Positions 26,299 through 33,857 of a stretch of DNA of 40,511 bases are shown one piece after another. The DNA is taken from NCBI GenBank assembly GCA_964526475.1, contig CAZGKF010000035.1:1-40511 (forward strand), written 5' to 3'. A program made the position numbers and the translations under genes. The notes under the pieces were generated by a model that was not told the DNA's origin, did no database searches, and saw only the letters and a list, made by a program, of their open reading frames with translations. Source of the stretch: CAYVTV01 sp964526475 (GTDB taxonomy: Bacteria > Bacteroidota > Bacteroidia > Bacteroidales > GCA-2748055). The stretch's first letter is position 1; each line of letters opens with the position of its first letter.

Positions 26299-26704
26299 TA
26301 ATTCTATAAAAATCTTTTCCCTTGGGTAATCTGCGATAAAAAAGAAAAAGAGTTTCGACCCCCGCAAAAGGGTTGAATAATAACAGCGTTTTGCTTTCAA
26401 TTTGTAATCTATTAATTCAATGATTAGTCTTTTTAGACCCCCTCTAAAAATGGGTATATATGTTAACAAAAGTAAAAAAGTTTTGTTACTTAGATAATAC
26501 TATTTCAATGGAGGATACTCTGAAAACATGAAAAAAAATTTCACAAGACAACAAATCAAAGTTTTTTTCTTTGCCCGACGCTTTAGCCCAGACGATTGAA
26601 AAAATTTGTGATTAGGGGCTTTATTTCAACCTTATTAAATACAGGGGTGGTCTAAAAGCGTATTTAGGGTAAACTAACAGTGTGAACTTTAAAAAATAAA
26701 AAAA
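26299..26704 (+). other. Intergenic region before the PhyH gene
   Basis: About 400 bp with no convincing gene. It holds a perfect 8-bp palindrome at 26430-26450 (TTTTTAGA, five C, TCTAAAAA), a second weaker ACCC/GGGT hairpin near 26357-26376, and several T-rich stretches. The PhyH promoter must lie here but no clean TAnnTTTG is visible on the plus strand. A 65-codon minus-strand frame over the left part has no family likeness and is treated as chance. Confidence 0.5.
26430..26450. repeat. Perfect palindrome, 8-bp arms
   Basis: TTTTTAGA at 26430-26437 and TCTAAAAA at 26443-26450 are exact inverted copies around a CCCCC loop. It could be an operator or a hairpin; no poly-T follows, so a terminator is unlikely. 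Confidence 0.6.
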
Positions 26705-27580
26705 ATGATGAAAAAAGATTTAGCAGAAATTCATGATTTAATAACTGACATTTTCAGTTGGCCTGCAAATGAGGATGAGTTAAACAAATATAAACTTACT
26801 GATGAGCAGCTTAATTTTTATAAAGAAAATGGCTATATAGCCGGTATACAGGTTTTAAATAGTAAACAGATTGAACTGCTGGAATCTGAATTAAGTGAAT
26901 TTATTCAGCCGGGTTATTCAAACGATCTTTTTTATGAATTCAATTCCAATGAATCCATGGATAGCACCCGTACATTATTTCATGCATTGGGGGCATGGCG
27001 TATTTCCAAAGGATTTCATGATATTTTATGGAACCCTGCAGTAGTTATACCTGCAAGCCAGCTTCTTGGGGACAAGTCTGTCAGATTCTGGCATGACCAG
27101 ATATTCTATAAACCTGCAAAACATGGTGGTGTGGTAGCATGGCACCAGGATTATTCATACTGGACACGTACCGTCCCTATGAATCATCTCACTTGTTGGT
27201 TTTCCCTGGATGATTCCAGTACAAATAATGGCTGCCTTCACTATGTTCCAAAAAGCCATAAATGGGGATTTCTTGATAAGGTAAACCTGGGCGGGAGTAT
27301 GGATGACCTCCGTGCTTATCTTACCGATGAGCAAAAAGAATTGTTTAAACCTATACCAATTGAATTAAAAGCAGGATTTGCCACCTTTCATCATCCTCTT
27401 TTGGTGCATGGGTCATTTGAAAACTCATCAGACAGACCGAGAAGGGCTTTGGTGCTCAATTTCTTTGAGGATGGAACAAAATCAGATACAAATGAACTCT
27501 TGCTGGATACCACCCATATCATTCCTAAAGGGCAAAAAATGGAAGGTAAGTTTTATCCGCTTTTATATAGTAAAGTGTAA
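26705..27580 (+). CDS. Phytanoyl-CoA dioxygenase (PhyH) family protein
   Basis: 291 residues. An Fe(II)/2-oxoglutarate oxygenase of the PhyH superfamily. The facial triad is WHQDYSYW (His147, Asp149) and LLVHGSFENSS (His235), and the 2-oxoglutarate-binding arginine is in RPRRALV (Arg246 or Arg247). NGCLHYVPKSHKWG is also typical. PhyH enzymes hydroxylate lipids, amino acids or small molecules; the substrate cannot be told from sequence. It is a single gene with long intergenic DNA on both sides, near an IS remnant, so it may have arrived by transfer. Needing O2, it is notable beside anaerobe-type genes in the same window. Confidence 0.9.
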   Translation: MMKKDLAEIHDLITDIFSWPANEDELNKYKLTDEQLNFYKENGYIAGIQVLNSKQIELLESELSEFIQPGYSNDLFYEFNSNESMDSTRTLFHALGAWRISKGFHDILWNPAVVIPASQLLGDKSVRFWHDQIFYKPAKHGGVVAWHQDYSYWTRTVPMNHLTCWFSLDDSSTNNGCLHYVPKSHKWGFLDKVNLGGSMDDLRAYLTDEQKELFKPIPIELKAGFATFHHPLLVHGSFENSSDRPRRALVLNFFEDGTKSDTNELLLDTTHIIPKGQKMEGKFYPLLYSKV

Positions 27581-27593
27581 TGGAAAGTGGTAA

Positions 27594-27632
27594 TCAGGAC
27601 CCACCCCCCTTCCCCCCTCCCTTTTTTAAAGG
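27594..27632 (+). repeat. C-rich dispersed repeat, left copy
   Basis: AATCAGGACCCACCCCCC followed by a CCCCCCTCCC run and TTTTTTAAAGG. The same order is found on the minus strand at 30556-30593. The repeat stops exactly where the IS end begins at 27633, so the IS seems to have inserted into this repeat. Confidence 0.65.
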
Positions 27633-28640
27633 CTACTCTTTATACATAAGTATAAGTATAGGGGAGATTGTTGATAATTTTGTTTGTTTAGCATAGCGAA
27701 AGTACATTAAATTGCGGAAAAACCAAAAGCTATGGACACCAAGCAATTAGAATTAGACTTCGGTATAGAGTTTCACGGGTTGTTTCGAGATAAGCGACTC
27801 GAAAAAAGGGGCTCCAGATATTAAGTAAAATGGAAGAAAAAGGCACTGTCATAATGAACCAACTGGCGGAGAATCATTCCGATAATATGGCATACAGTCG
27901 GTTTTTCAATAACGATTCAGTTTCGATACCTTCCATAAAGCAAGCTCTTCAGGACAAAGTTAAAGCCGTAAGCAAAGGGAGGCATGTACTATGTTTACAG
28001 GATACCAGTGAAATTAATTATCAGAAGCACAAGAATTTCTTCCATTTAGATGATGAAGATATAGGCCCGGTAGGGAACAGCTATGATGTGGGATTTTTTC
28101 TTCATCCCATGCTGGTTGTTGATACGGCAGGATGTTTTCCTTTGGGGTTATCGGATGTACACATATGGAACCGGCACAAAGACAAACAGGATAAGCACTC
28201 CAGGAATTACAAGCAGCAGCCTATTGAGGAGAAGGAGTCCTTTCGTTGGATCAGCAGTGGTCAACGCAGCATTGAGTTATTGAGTGATACGGTAGCACAC
28301 ATGACGATTATTGGTGACAGGGAGAGCGATATATATGAGGAGTTTTTGGCATTAAAAGGTACGCACAGTGATGTTTTGGTCAGGAGTAAAGAGAATCGGC
28401 TTTTATATGGTCAGGATAAAAAGTTGTATGAATATTTATCCTCACAGCCCATTGCAGGCACATATAAGGTCAAGATAAGGACGGATAAAAGGGTTAACCG
28501 GGAAAACAGAGATGCTCTCATAGAAGTTAAGTATTGCAAGGTAAGAGTTTCCCGACCAAAGAGCCAGAATTGCAGCCAGATCTTTCCGCGAAGGATACAA
28601 GATTGCCACATGAAATAACCCTGGTGAATTAGGTGGAGCG
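27633..28640 (+). mobile_element. Remnant of an IS50/Tn5-like (IS4 family) insertion sequence
   Basis: The left end at 27633-27651 (CTACTCTTTATACATAAGT) closely resembles the Tn5 outside end (CTGACTCTTATACACAAGT), with one base lost and one gained. The transposase reading frame starts 80 bp inside. The right third of the transposase and the right inverted repeat are missing; similarity ends near 28630, and subtilisin-protease coding on the other strand begins by ~28654. A non-functional relic. Confidence 0.8.
27732..28630 (+). pseudogene. IS4-family transposase, frameshifted and truncated
   Basis: Translation starts at ATG 27732 (MDTKQLELDFGIEFHGLFRD, then KRLEKR) but reaches a stop at about 27824. 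One base lost in the A6G4 run near 27801-27811 shifts the frame; the rest continues as GLQILSKMEEKGTVIMNQ and the open frame 27830-28618. Transposase features: YSRFFNNDSV, VLCLQDTSE with the first catalytic Asp, GDRESDIYEEF with the second Asp, and RNYKQQPIEEKESFRW. A second frame change seems likely near 28556, after which LSAKDTRLPHEITLVN continues to 28629. The third catalytic residue (Glu) and ~150 residues are gone. Confidence 0.85.
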
Positions 28641-29523
28641 GGTGTAGCATTCTTGCTGAACCATGTGGTCCCCAGACATCACTTGGAGTTGTTCCAGTTT
28701 CTGCGTCATAGCTTAAGGCAAACATGTTAGGCAAATCATCATGATCCATCTCTATTCCATGATCAATAAATGCAATTACTATATCATCACAACCAGAAGA
28801 AAGTTCCCATGCATCACATATATTAATATCAACACCACTTGTTCCTCCATACTGACCGGTATTATTTAAATTCCATTGATCAGAGAAGTAGTCGTCATCT
28901 ACACAATCAATTAAATTTACTGGCATTAAATCAGGTTCTGCTGCTTTAAATATACCGGATTCATAAAATGAATTTGCCATTTCAAGTGCGTTACCTTTTG
29001 AGTATCTCGTACAAGCGAGAGTATACCATAGCGGCATAAATTTATCCTTCCCCAGTATCTCAACATTATTTTTACTTGCCATATCCTCAAGTTTAACGAT
29101 ATCTTCATCCTTGTGAAGCCTTACATAAAAGAGATGTGATAATCCAGCCTCATCTCCTGATAGCGAAGAAAAAAATGATGAGACATATAGCACATTGGAT
29201 GACAATTGGAGAGCGGTTGAATCTGAAATCTGATCTGATTCACCGACAATAACAGCCCATTTTTTTGATTCAGATCCTGTGGTTCCATTATATGGGATTA
29301 ATGCATTAGTAAGATTGACCTCTTTTCTTTGAATTACTTCCCATGAGTTGCTGGCAAAGTCCGATATAACCTGATCTTCATCTTCCTTTTCAAAAAGGAT
29401 AAATTTCTTTTGTTTTGCCATTAATAAGGGTACTTTTTCACCTTTATACCAGTAATAAGAAGCATTTTGCCCAAATAAATTTATGGACAAAGAAATAAAT
29501 CCAAGTAAAAGTATAGCTTTCAT
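28411..29523 (-). pseudogene. Subtilisin-like (S8) serine protease, truncated
   Basis: The frame is 370 codons, but only residues 1-290 (down to ~28654) look like a protease. A signal peptide (FISLSINLFGQN), a ~190-residue N-terminal prodomain, and DDDYFSDQWNLNNTGQYGG lead to the S8 core: the catalytic Asp254 in IAFIDHGIEMDHDDL and His287 in WGPHGSA. Immediately afterwards the sequence becomes antisense to the IS transposase and is meaningless (ARMLHPLHLIHQ...). The Ser half of the active site is missing, so the product cannot be an active protease. It follows the PrcB-like lipoprotein gene by 29 bp on the same strand. Confidence 0.85.
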
Positions 29524-29552
29524 AGCTAATGAGTTTCCAGGGTTAAATTGAT

Positions 29553-30017
29553 TTATGTGTGGTCTTTGACAATTACCTCAACCCGAATATTTTTTTCTCC
29601 GGAGGGTTTTCCAATTACAACATGATACTTAACTCCTCCAACCACTAAGGATATATCAGTTAAGATGGTTACCGTGTATACAATCTCCTCGTTGTTTTCC
29701 TCAAGATTTTCATCGTAAAGTGAAGCACCTGTAGTAAATACTATGCTACCTATAATCACATTATATTTTGAAAAATTAATCTTGGGAACACAATCACTTG
29801 TAATATATTTTTCAAGTTTTTGTTGAGAATTAACGATATAATGGTTATTGGTATATCCAGATCTAATGTGCCATCCCTCATTGGGACATCCAAAATCGGA
29901 AAACTTGAGAAACGGCTTTTCGATAAATTCACCAGGATATCCTACTTTTTCGCATCCTGCCCCCATTATAAAAAGAGCCAGAAAGCCAAGTGCGATTTTA
30001 AAAATGATTTTTTCCAT
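29553..30017 (-). CDS. Small lipoprotein resembling PrcB protease-complex subunits
   Basis: 154 residues. The hydrophobic leader ends in FIMGAGC (Cys22), a probable lipidation site. The mature part has VNSQQKLEKYI, INFSKYNVIIG, TTGASLYDENLEENNEEIVYTVTIL, and VVGGVKYHVVIGKPSGEKN, an order of strands like the C-terminal domain of PrcB, which partners a subtilisin-type protease in the Treponema dentilisin complex. The likeness is from memory and weak at residue level, but the next gene downstream is an S8 protease, which supports it. With the protease broken, the lipoprotein may be an orphan. Confidence 0.55.
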   Translation of the reverse strand: MEKIIFKIALGFLALFIMGAGCEKVGYPGEFIEKPFLKFSDFGCPNEGWHIRSGYTNNHYIVNSQQKLEKYITSDCVPKINFSKYNVIIGSIVFTTGASLYDENLEENNEEIVYTVTILTDISLVVGGVKYHVVIGKPSGEKNIRVEVIVKDHT

Positions 30018-30151
30018 ATCTTAAAATTATGTTAGAAGAAAATTGCAAAAACCAATACCAGTTTACTTATCAAAAAAGTAGTAATTCATTGGTATTAGGA
30101 AAATTACATTAATTTTTTGGAATAATTTATGAAATTTACAGGAAATTTTTA

Positions 30152-30165
30152 CCCCCCCCCCCCCC
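30152..30165 (+). repeat. Homopolymer of 14 C
   Basis: Fourteen consecutive C between AAATTTTTA and TCTAATT, about 135 bp upstream of the PrcB-like gene's start. Such tracts change length by slippage in replication and are also a common place for sequencing error. Confidence 0.9.
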
Positions 30166-30548
30166 TCTAATTTAGAATGGTTCTGAATAAATTATTACTA
30201 ATCGGAACCCAGACCTAGCATGGAGAGTTAGGTTCGTTTTTCCTAAGTAAATACCTGAATAAAGAATGAGGTTGTCTAACTTTAACCTCATTTTTAACCG
30301 GAATGTAGCCTTCCCCCTATTTATACAAATTATAAATAAAAATAATCTCTGAATTAATAAAAGTTAGTGACCAGTTGGAAATATACAGGATGTTGGATAA
30401 GAAAGGCATTCTGAAGTCTTCTGACTTCTGATTTCTGTATTCTGTCTTCTTTAATTAAAGCTTATGTGCGGCTGACGTCCAAAATAGTGTGAACCTGAGG
30501 CTTTTTGTCCGGGACAGAGAGTCAAAAGATGTTAGATTCACAAACTCC

Positions 30549-30593
30549 CCCATCCTTTTTCAAGGGAGGGGGGCTGGGGGGGGTGGGTCCGAT
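30549..30593 (-). repeat. C-rich dispersed repeat, right copy (inverted)
   Basis: On the minus strand this reads GGACCCACCCCCCCC then AGCCCCCCTCCCTTG then AAAAAGGATGGGGGAG. It matches the left copy at 27594-27632 over about 38 bp with a few changes, and extends further where the left copy is cut by the IS. Confidence 0.65.
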
Positions 30594-30780
30594 TCAACCT
30601 ACCACTTGTAGTGTCTCAGAAAGTGTCATCAGAAACAACTTTTTCTACCCTTTATTTTGTCCCGCAGATCACGCTGATGTGCCAAGAAGGATGATCGGTA
30701 AGAATAGAAAGGAAATGATCGTAGTCAAGATATAATCCCCGCCTTCCTGAAACAGTATGATGGGCAGGTTGCCTACTTTT

Positions 30781-31536
30781 TTATGGCAGAAAAAAGTAGG
30801 ACAGTTGCTCAATATTGTATCTAATTACATCCGCAATCGTTCTGGTATCATATAGTCCGGGAAAATTCAACAGCATTGTATAATGAGCGTCTTTCATTAC
30901 TTCCCTCAATGGACCGCCTACCGGATTATGTGCATTATCGATGATGAGGACGGCGTTTGAATTTATCAGTTCAAAGATTTGTTTTGGTTCAGGAGGTGCT
31001 GGTCCGAAAACTCTGTTTGAATTGATTCCCATTTCATCAGCAAAAGATTTCTGAAAAAAATGCACTAAGGCTGGTTCTTTATCAAGCCCCGTTTCCTGCA
31101 CCACCGATCTTGCTTTTTCAAATAATTGCCGTATCTCTTCAATATTTCTAAGAGCAGTATCTTCTGTTCCCAACTTCTTTGCAATTATCATCACCGATTC
31201 TTCGATCTCAGCAAAGTTATAACTAGTTGAAATCAATAATAATTTTTCATCAGGGATTTCCAATCCAGTTTTGATCTGATGCATCATTACTTCGTAACCT
31301 GCATAAATAATCAGTTCAGCATTTGCCAGCCTTCCGATATCCCCGGCCCGCAATTCATATTCACTTGGATGTGCCATTTCGTAAGCGGCAAGAACCGTTA
31401 CGTTTTCAGCTCCTGCAGCAAGGGCATATGCTGCTGTCCATGCGGTGGTTGCTACCAACCCGCTTTTGGGTGATGTTTTGCTTTTACAGGATACAAACAA
31501 ACACATAAAGATCAGAAAATATATTGATGCTTTCAT
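30781..31536 (-). CDS. Metal ABC transporter substrate-binding lipoprotein (ZnuA/TroA family)
   Basis: 251 residues. The lipobox F-V-S-C places the lipid on Cys17. The cluster A-I fold is indicated by TTAWTAAYALAAGAENVTVLA, a first metal histidine in AHPSEYELRAGD (His56), a second candidate in LVHFFQKSF (His159), and acidic/His residues near D200/H203 and D230. The linker is short and the His-rich loop of many zinc-specific ZnuA proteins is missing. It should deliver Zn2+ or Mn2+ to the permease encoded just upstream (4-bp overlap). Which metal is not clear. Confidence 0.82.
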   Translation of the reverse strand: MKASIYFLIFMCLFVSCKSKTSPKSGLVATTAWTAAYALAAGAENVTVLAAYEMAHPSEYELRAGDIGRLANAELIIYAGYEVMMHQIKTGLEIPDEKLLLISTSYNFAEIEESVMIIAKKLGTEDTALRNIEEIRQLFEKARSVVQETGLDKEPALVHFFQKSFADEMGINSNRVFGPAPPEPKQIFELINSNAVLIIDNAHNPVGGPLREVMKDAHYTMLLNFPGLYDTRTIADVIRYNIEQLSYFFLP

Positions 31537-32330
31537 TTTTTTCGTGTAAGATATATTACTATGAATACGAAAGAAGCTAGTCCTGCAACTGCTGAACTTG
31601 CCGGTATGTCAATTGCAATTGATAATAAAAATCCTCCGAGGGCAAATATTCCTCCCCAGATTACCGAGCTCAGGATCATGCCTTTCAGACTTTTTGCGTG
31701 GAATGATGCAATTAAAGGAGGTAATAAGAGTATTGCATCTAACAGAAGCGCTCCGATCAGTTTCATTGCCAATGCTACTGTGATTGCTACAATGAGTATG
31801 ACTGCATAATAAAGCAGAGCTTCGTTAATTCCTGAGGTATAGGCAATTTCCCTGTCGAAAAAGAGCGCCCGTAACTGGTGGCGGAAATAATATTGAAACC
31901 CTGCGAGCAAAAGGCAAAATATACCAATCCCGATTACTTCTGTCCAGCTTAATACAAACAGGTTACCCCAAAGCAAAGTGAGTGTGTCCTTAGCAGGGAC
32001 ATTAAACTTATAAATAAAAATAAAGGCCAGCGAAATGGATATCACCATAAAAAAGGTGCTCATCTGTCCTGCATCAATTTTCAGTGACCTTGATGATTTG
32101 GCCATAAAAAGTACCAAAAGAAGATTTACTGCAATGGTTGTCCAAAAAGGGTTAATATGTATGGCTAATGCCATAGCACCTCCCAGGATGGCTCCGTGCA
32201 TGAGCATGAAACGCATCGGCAGCAAGTTCAGCCGGAAAAGATATACTCCTGTAATAGGGAAGGTTAAACCAGCCAATGTAAGTACGATGAATCCCTTGAG
32301 AATGGGCGTAAGTGAAAGCAGTTCTAACAC
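31533..32330 (-). CDS. Metal ABC transporter permease (ABC-3 family)
   Basis: 265 residues with about eight or nine membrane helices, the usual size of ZnuB/MntB permeases. Typical parts: GFIVLTLAGLTFPITGVYLFRL, MLMHGAILGGAMAL near the first helices, and GINEALLYYAVILIVAITVALAMKLIGALLLDAILLLPP-type helices with the conserved G-A-L-L coupling region (given in parts here). Its start overlaps the ATPase gene by 7 bp and its stop the binding-protein gene by 4 bp. Confidence 0.88.
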   Translation of the reverse strand: MLELLSLTPILKGFIVLTLAGLTFPITGVYLFRLNLLPMRFMLMHGAILGGAMALAIHINPFWTTIAVNLLLVLFMAKSSRSLKIDAGQMSTFFMVISISLAFIFIYKFNVPAKDTLTLLWGNLFVLSWTEVIGIGIFCLLLAGFQYYFRHQLRALFFDREIAYTSGINEALLYYAVILIVAITVALAMKLIGALLLDAILLLPPLIASFHAKSLKGMILSSVIWGGIFALGGFLLSIAIDIPASSAVAGLASFVFIVIYLTRKK

Positions 32331-33343
32331 AGCTTACCTCCTTTCAGTTCTTTAAGACTCCAGTTTAATCTTTCGGCCCATTGAAGTTCATGGGATACTA
32401 TGATAATCGTAGGCGCTTCATTAAGGCTTAGCTCCTGGAGCAGCATCAGCAAATCTTCTTTACCTTGCTGATCAAGAAAGGAAGTAGGTTCATCCATCAG
32501 AATTACTCCTGCATTCTGGCAAAGACATCTGGCAAGCGATACGCGCTGCTTTTCCCCTCCCGAAAGAGTGTTGTATACCTGATGAATCAAATGAAAAGAT
32601 CCAGTCCGGCGCATGGGGACCTCTACCCGGTAGTCCCTTTCAGCCTTTGGTAAGCGTGATTTTCCCAAACCAATTTGCACTACTTCTCCTGCCGAAATAG
32701 GGAAAGTACTTTTGATATTTTCCTGATGTACATAAGCAATGATACTCCTGCTTTTTTTCCATTCCTGACTCCCGACAATAAATTCGCCGATTGTTGTCTT
32801 CCCTTTAGAAGTTTGGATAAGCCCCAGCAGGGTACGTAGCACTGTTGTTTTCCCCACACCGTTTGCCCCATGAATAATCAATTGTTCGCCACGTCCCACA
32901 TAAAGGTCAAGTTGATCAAGTATAGTTTTTTCTTCAAGCCTTACTGTAATATTTTCCAATTTGACAGATAATCCCTGAACTCTTCCGGCACGTTTTCTCA
33001 GGAAAAGATAAGCGTCTGCAATGCTCATTTTATCGGTAATTAAATCTTCTGTACGACACTGAATATGCTCAACGAGCAGGTCGTATGTAAATTCAATTCC
33101 GTTCTCTTTAAAGACAGGAAGGGCACGTTCACTCAGCAATTCGATATGACAGCGTTTGATTCCAAGGAAAACGATCAGGCATGCAGCTGCCTTGCCCGCA
33201 ATTTTATCTCTTAAGAACAACTGATCTGCACTTATCCTGGTATGTTTCAGATAGTCTTCGAGTTCAAAGAGTGGGTATAACCAATGTTGATCGCTTGTAA
33301 ATATTGTTTGTTTGTCTAAACTAACAATTAATGAATGCTCCAA
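32324..33343 (-). CDS. ABC transporter ATPase with N-terminal DUF1893 domain
   Basis: 339 residues, about 100 more than a ZnuC/MntB-type ATPase. Residues ~125-339 are the ATPase: Walker A GANGVGKT (159-166), Q-loop VHQEN, signature LSGGEKQ (260-266), Walker B VILMDEP (279-285), switch His318 in SHE. Residues ~1-110 match DUF1893 (TM1506-like, a deaminase-type fold): PLFELEDYL, DKIAGKAAACLIVFLGI (46-62), LPVFKENGIEFTYDLLVEHI. In stand-alone DUF1893 a C-P-x-E motif follows; here it is replaced by DKMSIADAYLFL. The extra domain may regulate transport by sensing a ligand. First gene of the ATPase-permease-binding-protein operon. Confidence 0.85.
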   Translation of the reverse strand: MEHSLIVSLDKQTIFTSDQHWLYPLFELEDYLKHTRISADQLFLRDKIAGKAAACLIVFLGIKRCHIELLSERALPVFKENGIEFTYDLLVEHIQCRTEDLITDKMSIADAYLFLRKRAGRVQGLSVKLENITVRLEEKTILDQLDLYVGRGEQLIIHGANGVGKTTVLRTLLGLIQTSKGKTTIGEFIVGSQEWKKSRSIIAYVHQENIKSTFPISAGEVVQIGLGKSRLPKAERDYRVEVPMRRTGSFHLIHQVYNTLSGGEKQRVSLARCLCQNAGVILMDEPTSFLDQQGKEDLLMLLQELSLNEAPTIIIVSHELQWAERLNWSLKELKGGKLC

Positions 33344-33458
33344 AATTCTGTTTTTTTCGTTATTAATTGGTTCTGCTTTTCCCGTTTACTCCCCAGGGTT
33401 CTCATAGGCTTGTCATTCTGAACGAGGTGGGCAGTATCTAAGGATTAATTATCAAACC

Positions 33459-33492
33459 TGTCACAAATATATACATTTCCTGACTTGTGACA
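33459..33492. repeat. Inverted repeat, 8-bp arms, 18-bp spacer
   Basis: TGTCACAA at 33459-33466 and TTGTGACA at 33485-33492 are perfect inverted copies. The half sites resemble CRP/FNR-type TGTGA cores but face outwards, so either a hairpin in the transcript or a pair of operator halves is possible. Confidence 0.6.
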
Positions 33493-33503
33493 CTTCGCAT
33501 AAA

Positions 33504-33576
33504 TAGTGCGGTTTTATTTTCTAACATCCTGAATATGCATGATAAAATAATCATAGAATTGATTTTCACCGCACTA
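33504..33576. repeat. Inverted repeat, 9-bp arms, 55-bp spacer
   Basis: TAGTGCGGT at 33504-33512 and ACCGCACTA at 33568-33576 pair perfectly. The A+T-rich spacer contains another inverted pair (TATTTT / AAAATA). The G+C-rich arms in an A+T-rich gap suggest a conserved RNA hairpin or the ends of a small mobile element. Confidence 0.6.
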
Positions 33577-33857
33577 CCGCCTGTTTTTGCTCAGTGTATA
33601 GGATTAGAAAGGTCAGGACTATATCGGGGCTAGCGGTAATTCCATGTGGTTGAATATATAGGGCATCATTCAAAGATTGCTAACATATTTGTATTGCTAA
33701 AGAGGGCATTGAGTTTGATCAGAAGTCAGGACATTTTAGTGATTGCATTGTCTGCATTTTCCAATAAAGTTAGTGCAGAGTTGGAGCGGAAATATACTTT
33801 GATAAAATTTTCCAGCTATACCCTGTGTATTTTGCCTTGTACTCCCTGTTCTTCCTT

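Larger units (their letters stand above)
30018..30780. other. Repeat-rich intergenic region, 763 bp
   Basis: No convincing gene. Contents in order: a 14-C run at 30152-30165; an inverted pair ATGAGGTT/AACCTCAT at 30266-30291; a C/T-rich stretch near 30410-30450 (CTTCTGACTTCTGATTTCTG); the second copy of the C-rich repeat at 30549-30593; and a CGCAGATCACGCTGAT segment, a type of short repeat seen between genes in this phylum. A plus-strand open frame at 30505-30735 translates the repeat and is not a gene. Confidence 0.6.
33344..33857. other. Intergenic region upstream of the metal transporter
   Basis: 514 bp without a gene. It contains TGTCATTCTGAACGAGGTGG at 33413-33432, close to the dispersed element TCATTCTGAACGAAGTGAAGAATCT that I know from many genomes of this phylum, and two inverted repeats (33459-33492 and 33504-33576). 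On the minus strand these lie 115-235 bp before the ATPase start and could be in its 5' leader. No TAnnTTTG is visible close to the ATPase gene. Confidence 0.55.

Noticed and set aside
26272..26469. 65-codon minus-strand open frame upstream of rpmE2
   Set aside because: It covers the rpmE2 promoter and a palindrome, has no family likeness, and is rich in Phe/Tyr/Lys/Ile as expected of A+T-rich non-coding DNA.
27801..27811. Programmed -1 frameshift in the transposase
   Set aside because: The A6G4 run is not in the right phase for a standard X-XXY-YYZ slip, this IS family does not use frameshifting, and the gene is already truncated, so simple decay is more likely.
30266..30291. Hairpin ATGAGGTT/AACCTCAT followed by TTTT as a terminator
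   Set aside because: No plus-strand gene ends before it, and on the minus strand there is no T-run after the stem.
30505..30735. 76-codon plus-strand open frame
   Set aside because: Its middle (PPSFFKGGGLGGVG) is only a translation of the dispersed C/G-rich repeat; no start signal or homologue-like pattern.
33440..33620. Cobalamin riboswitch on the minus strand
   Set aside because: A few blocks (GGTGAAAATC, AAGTCAGGA) resemble it, but order, spacing and the conserved CCTGCC end do not fit; kept only as an unexplained structured region.
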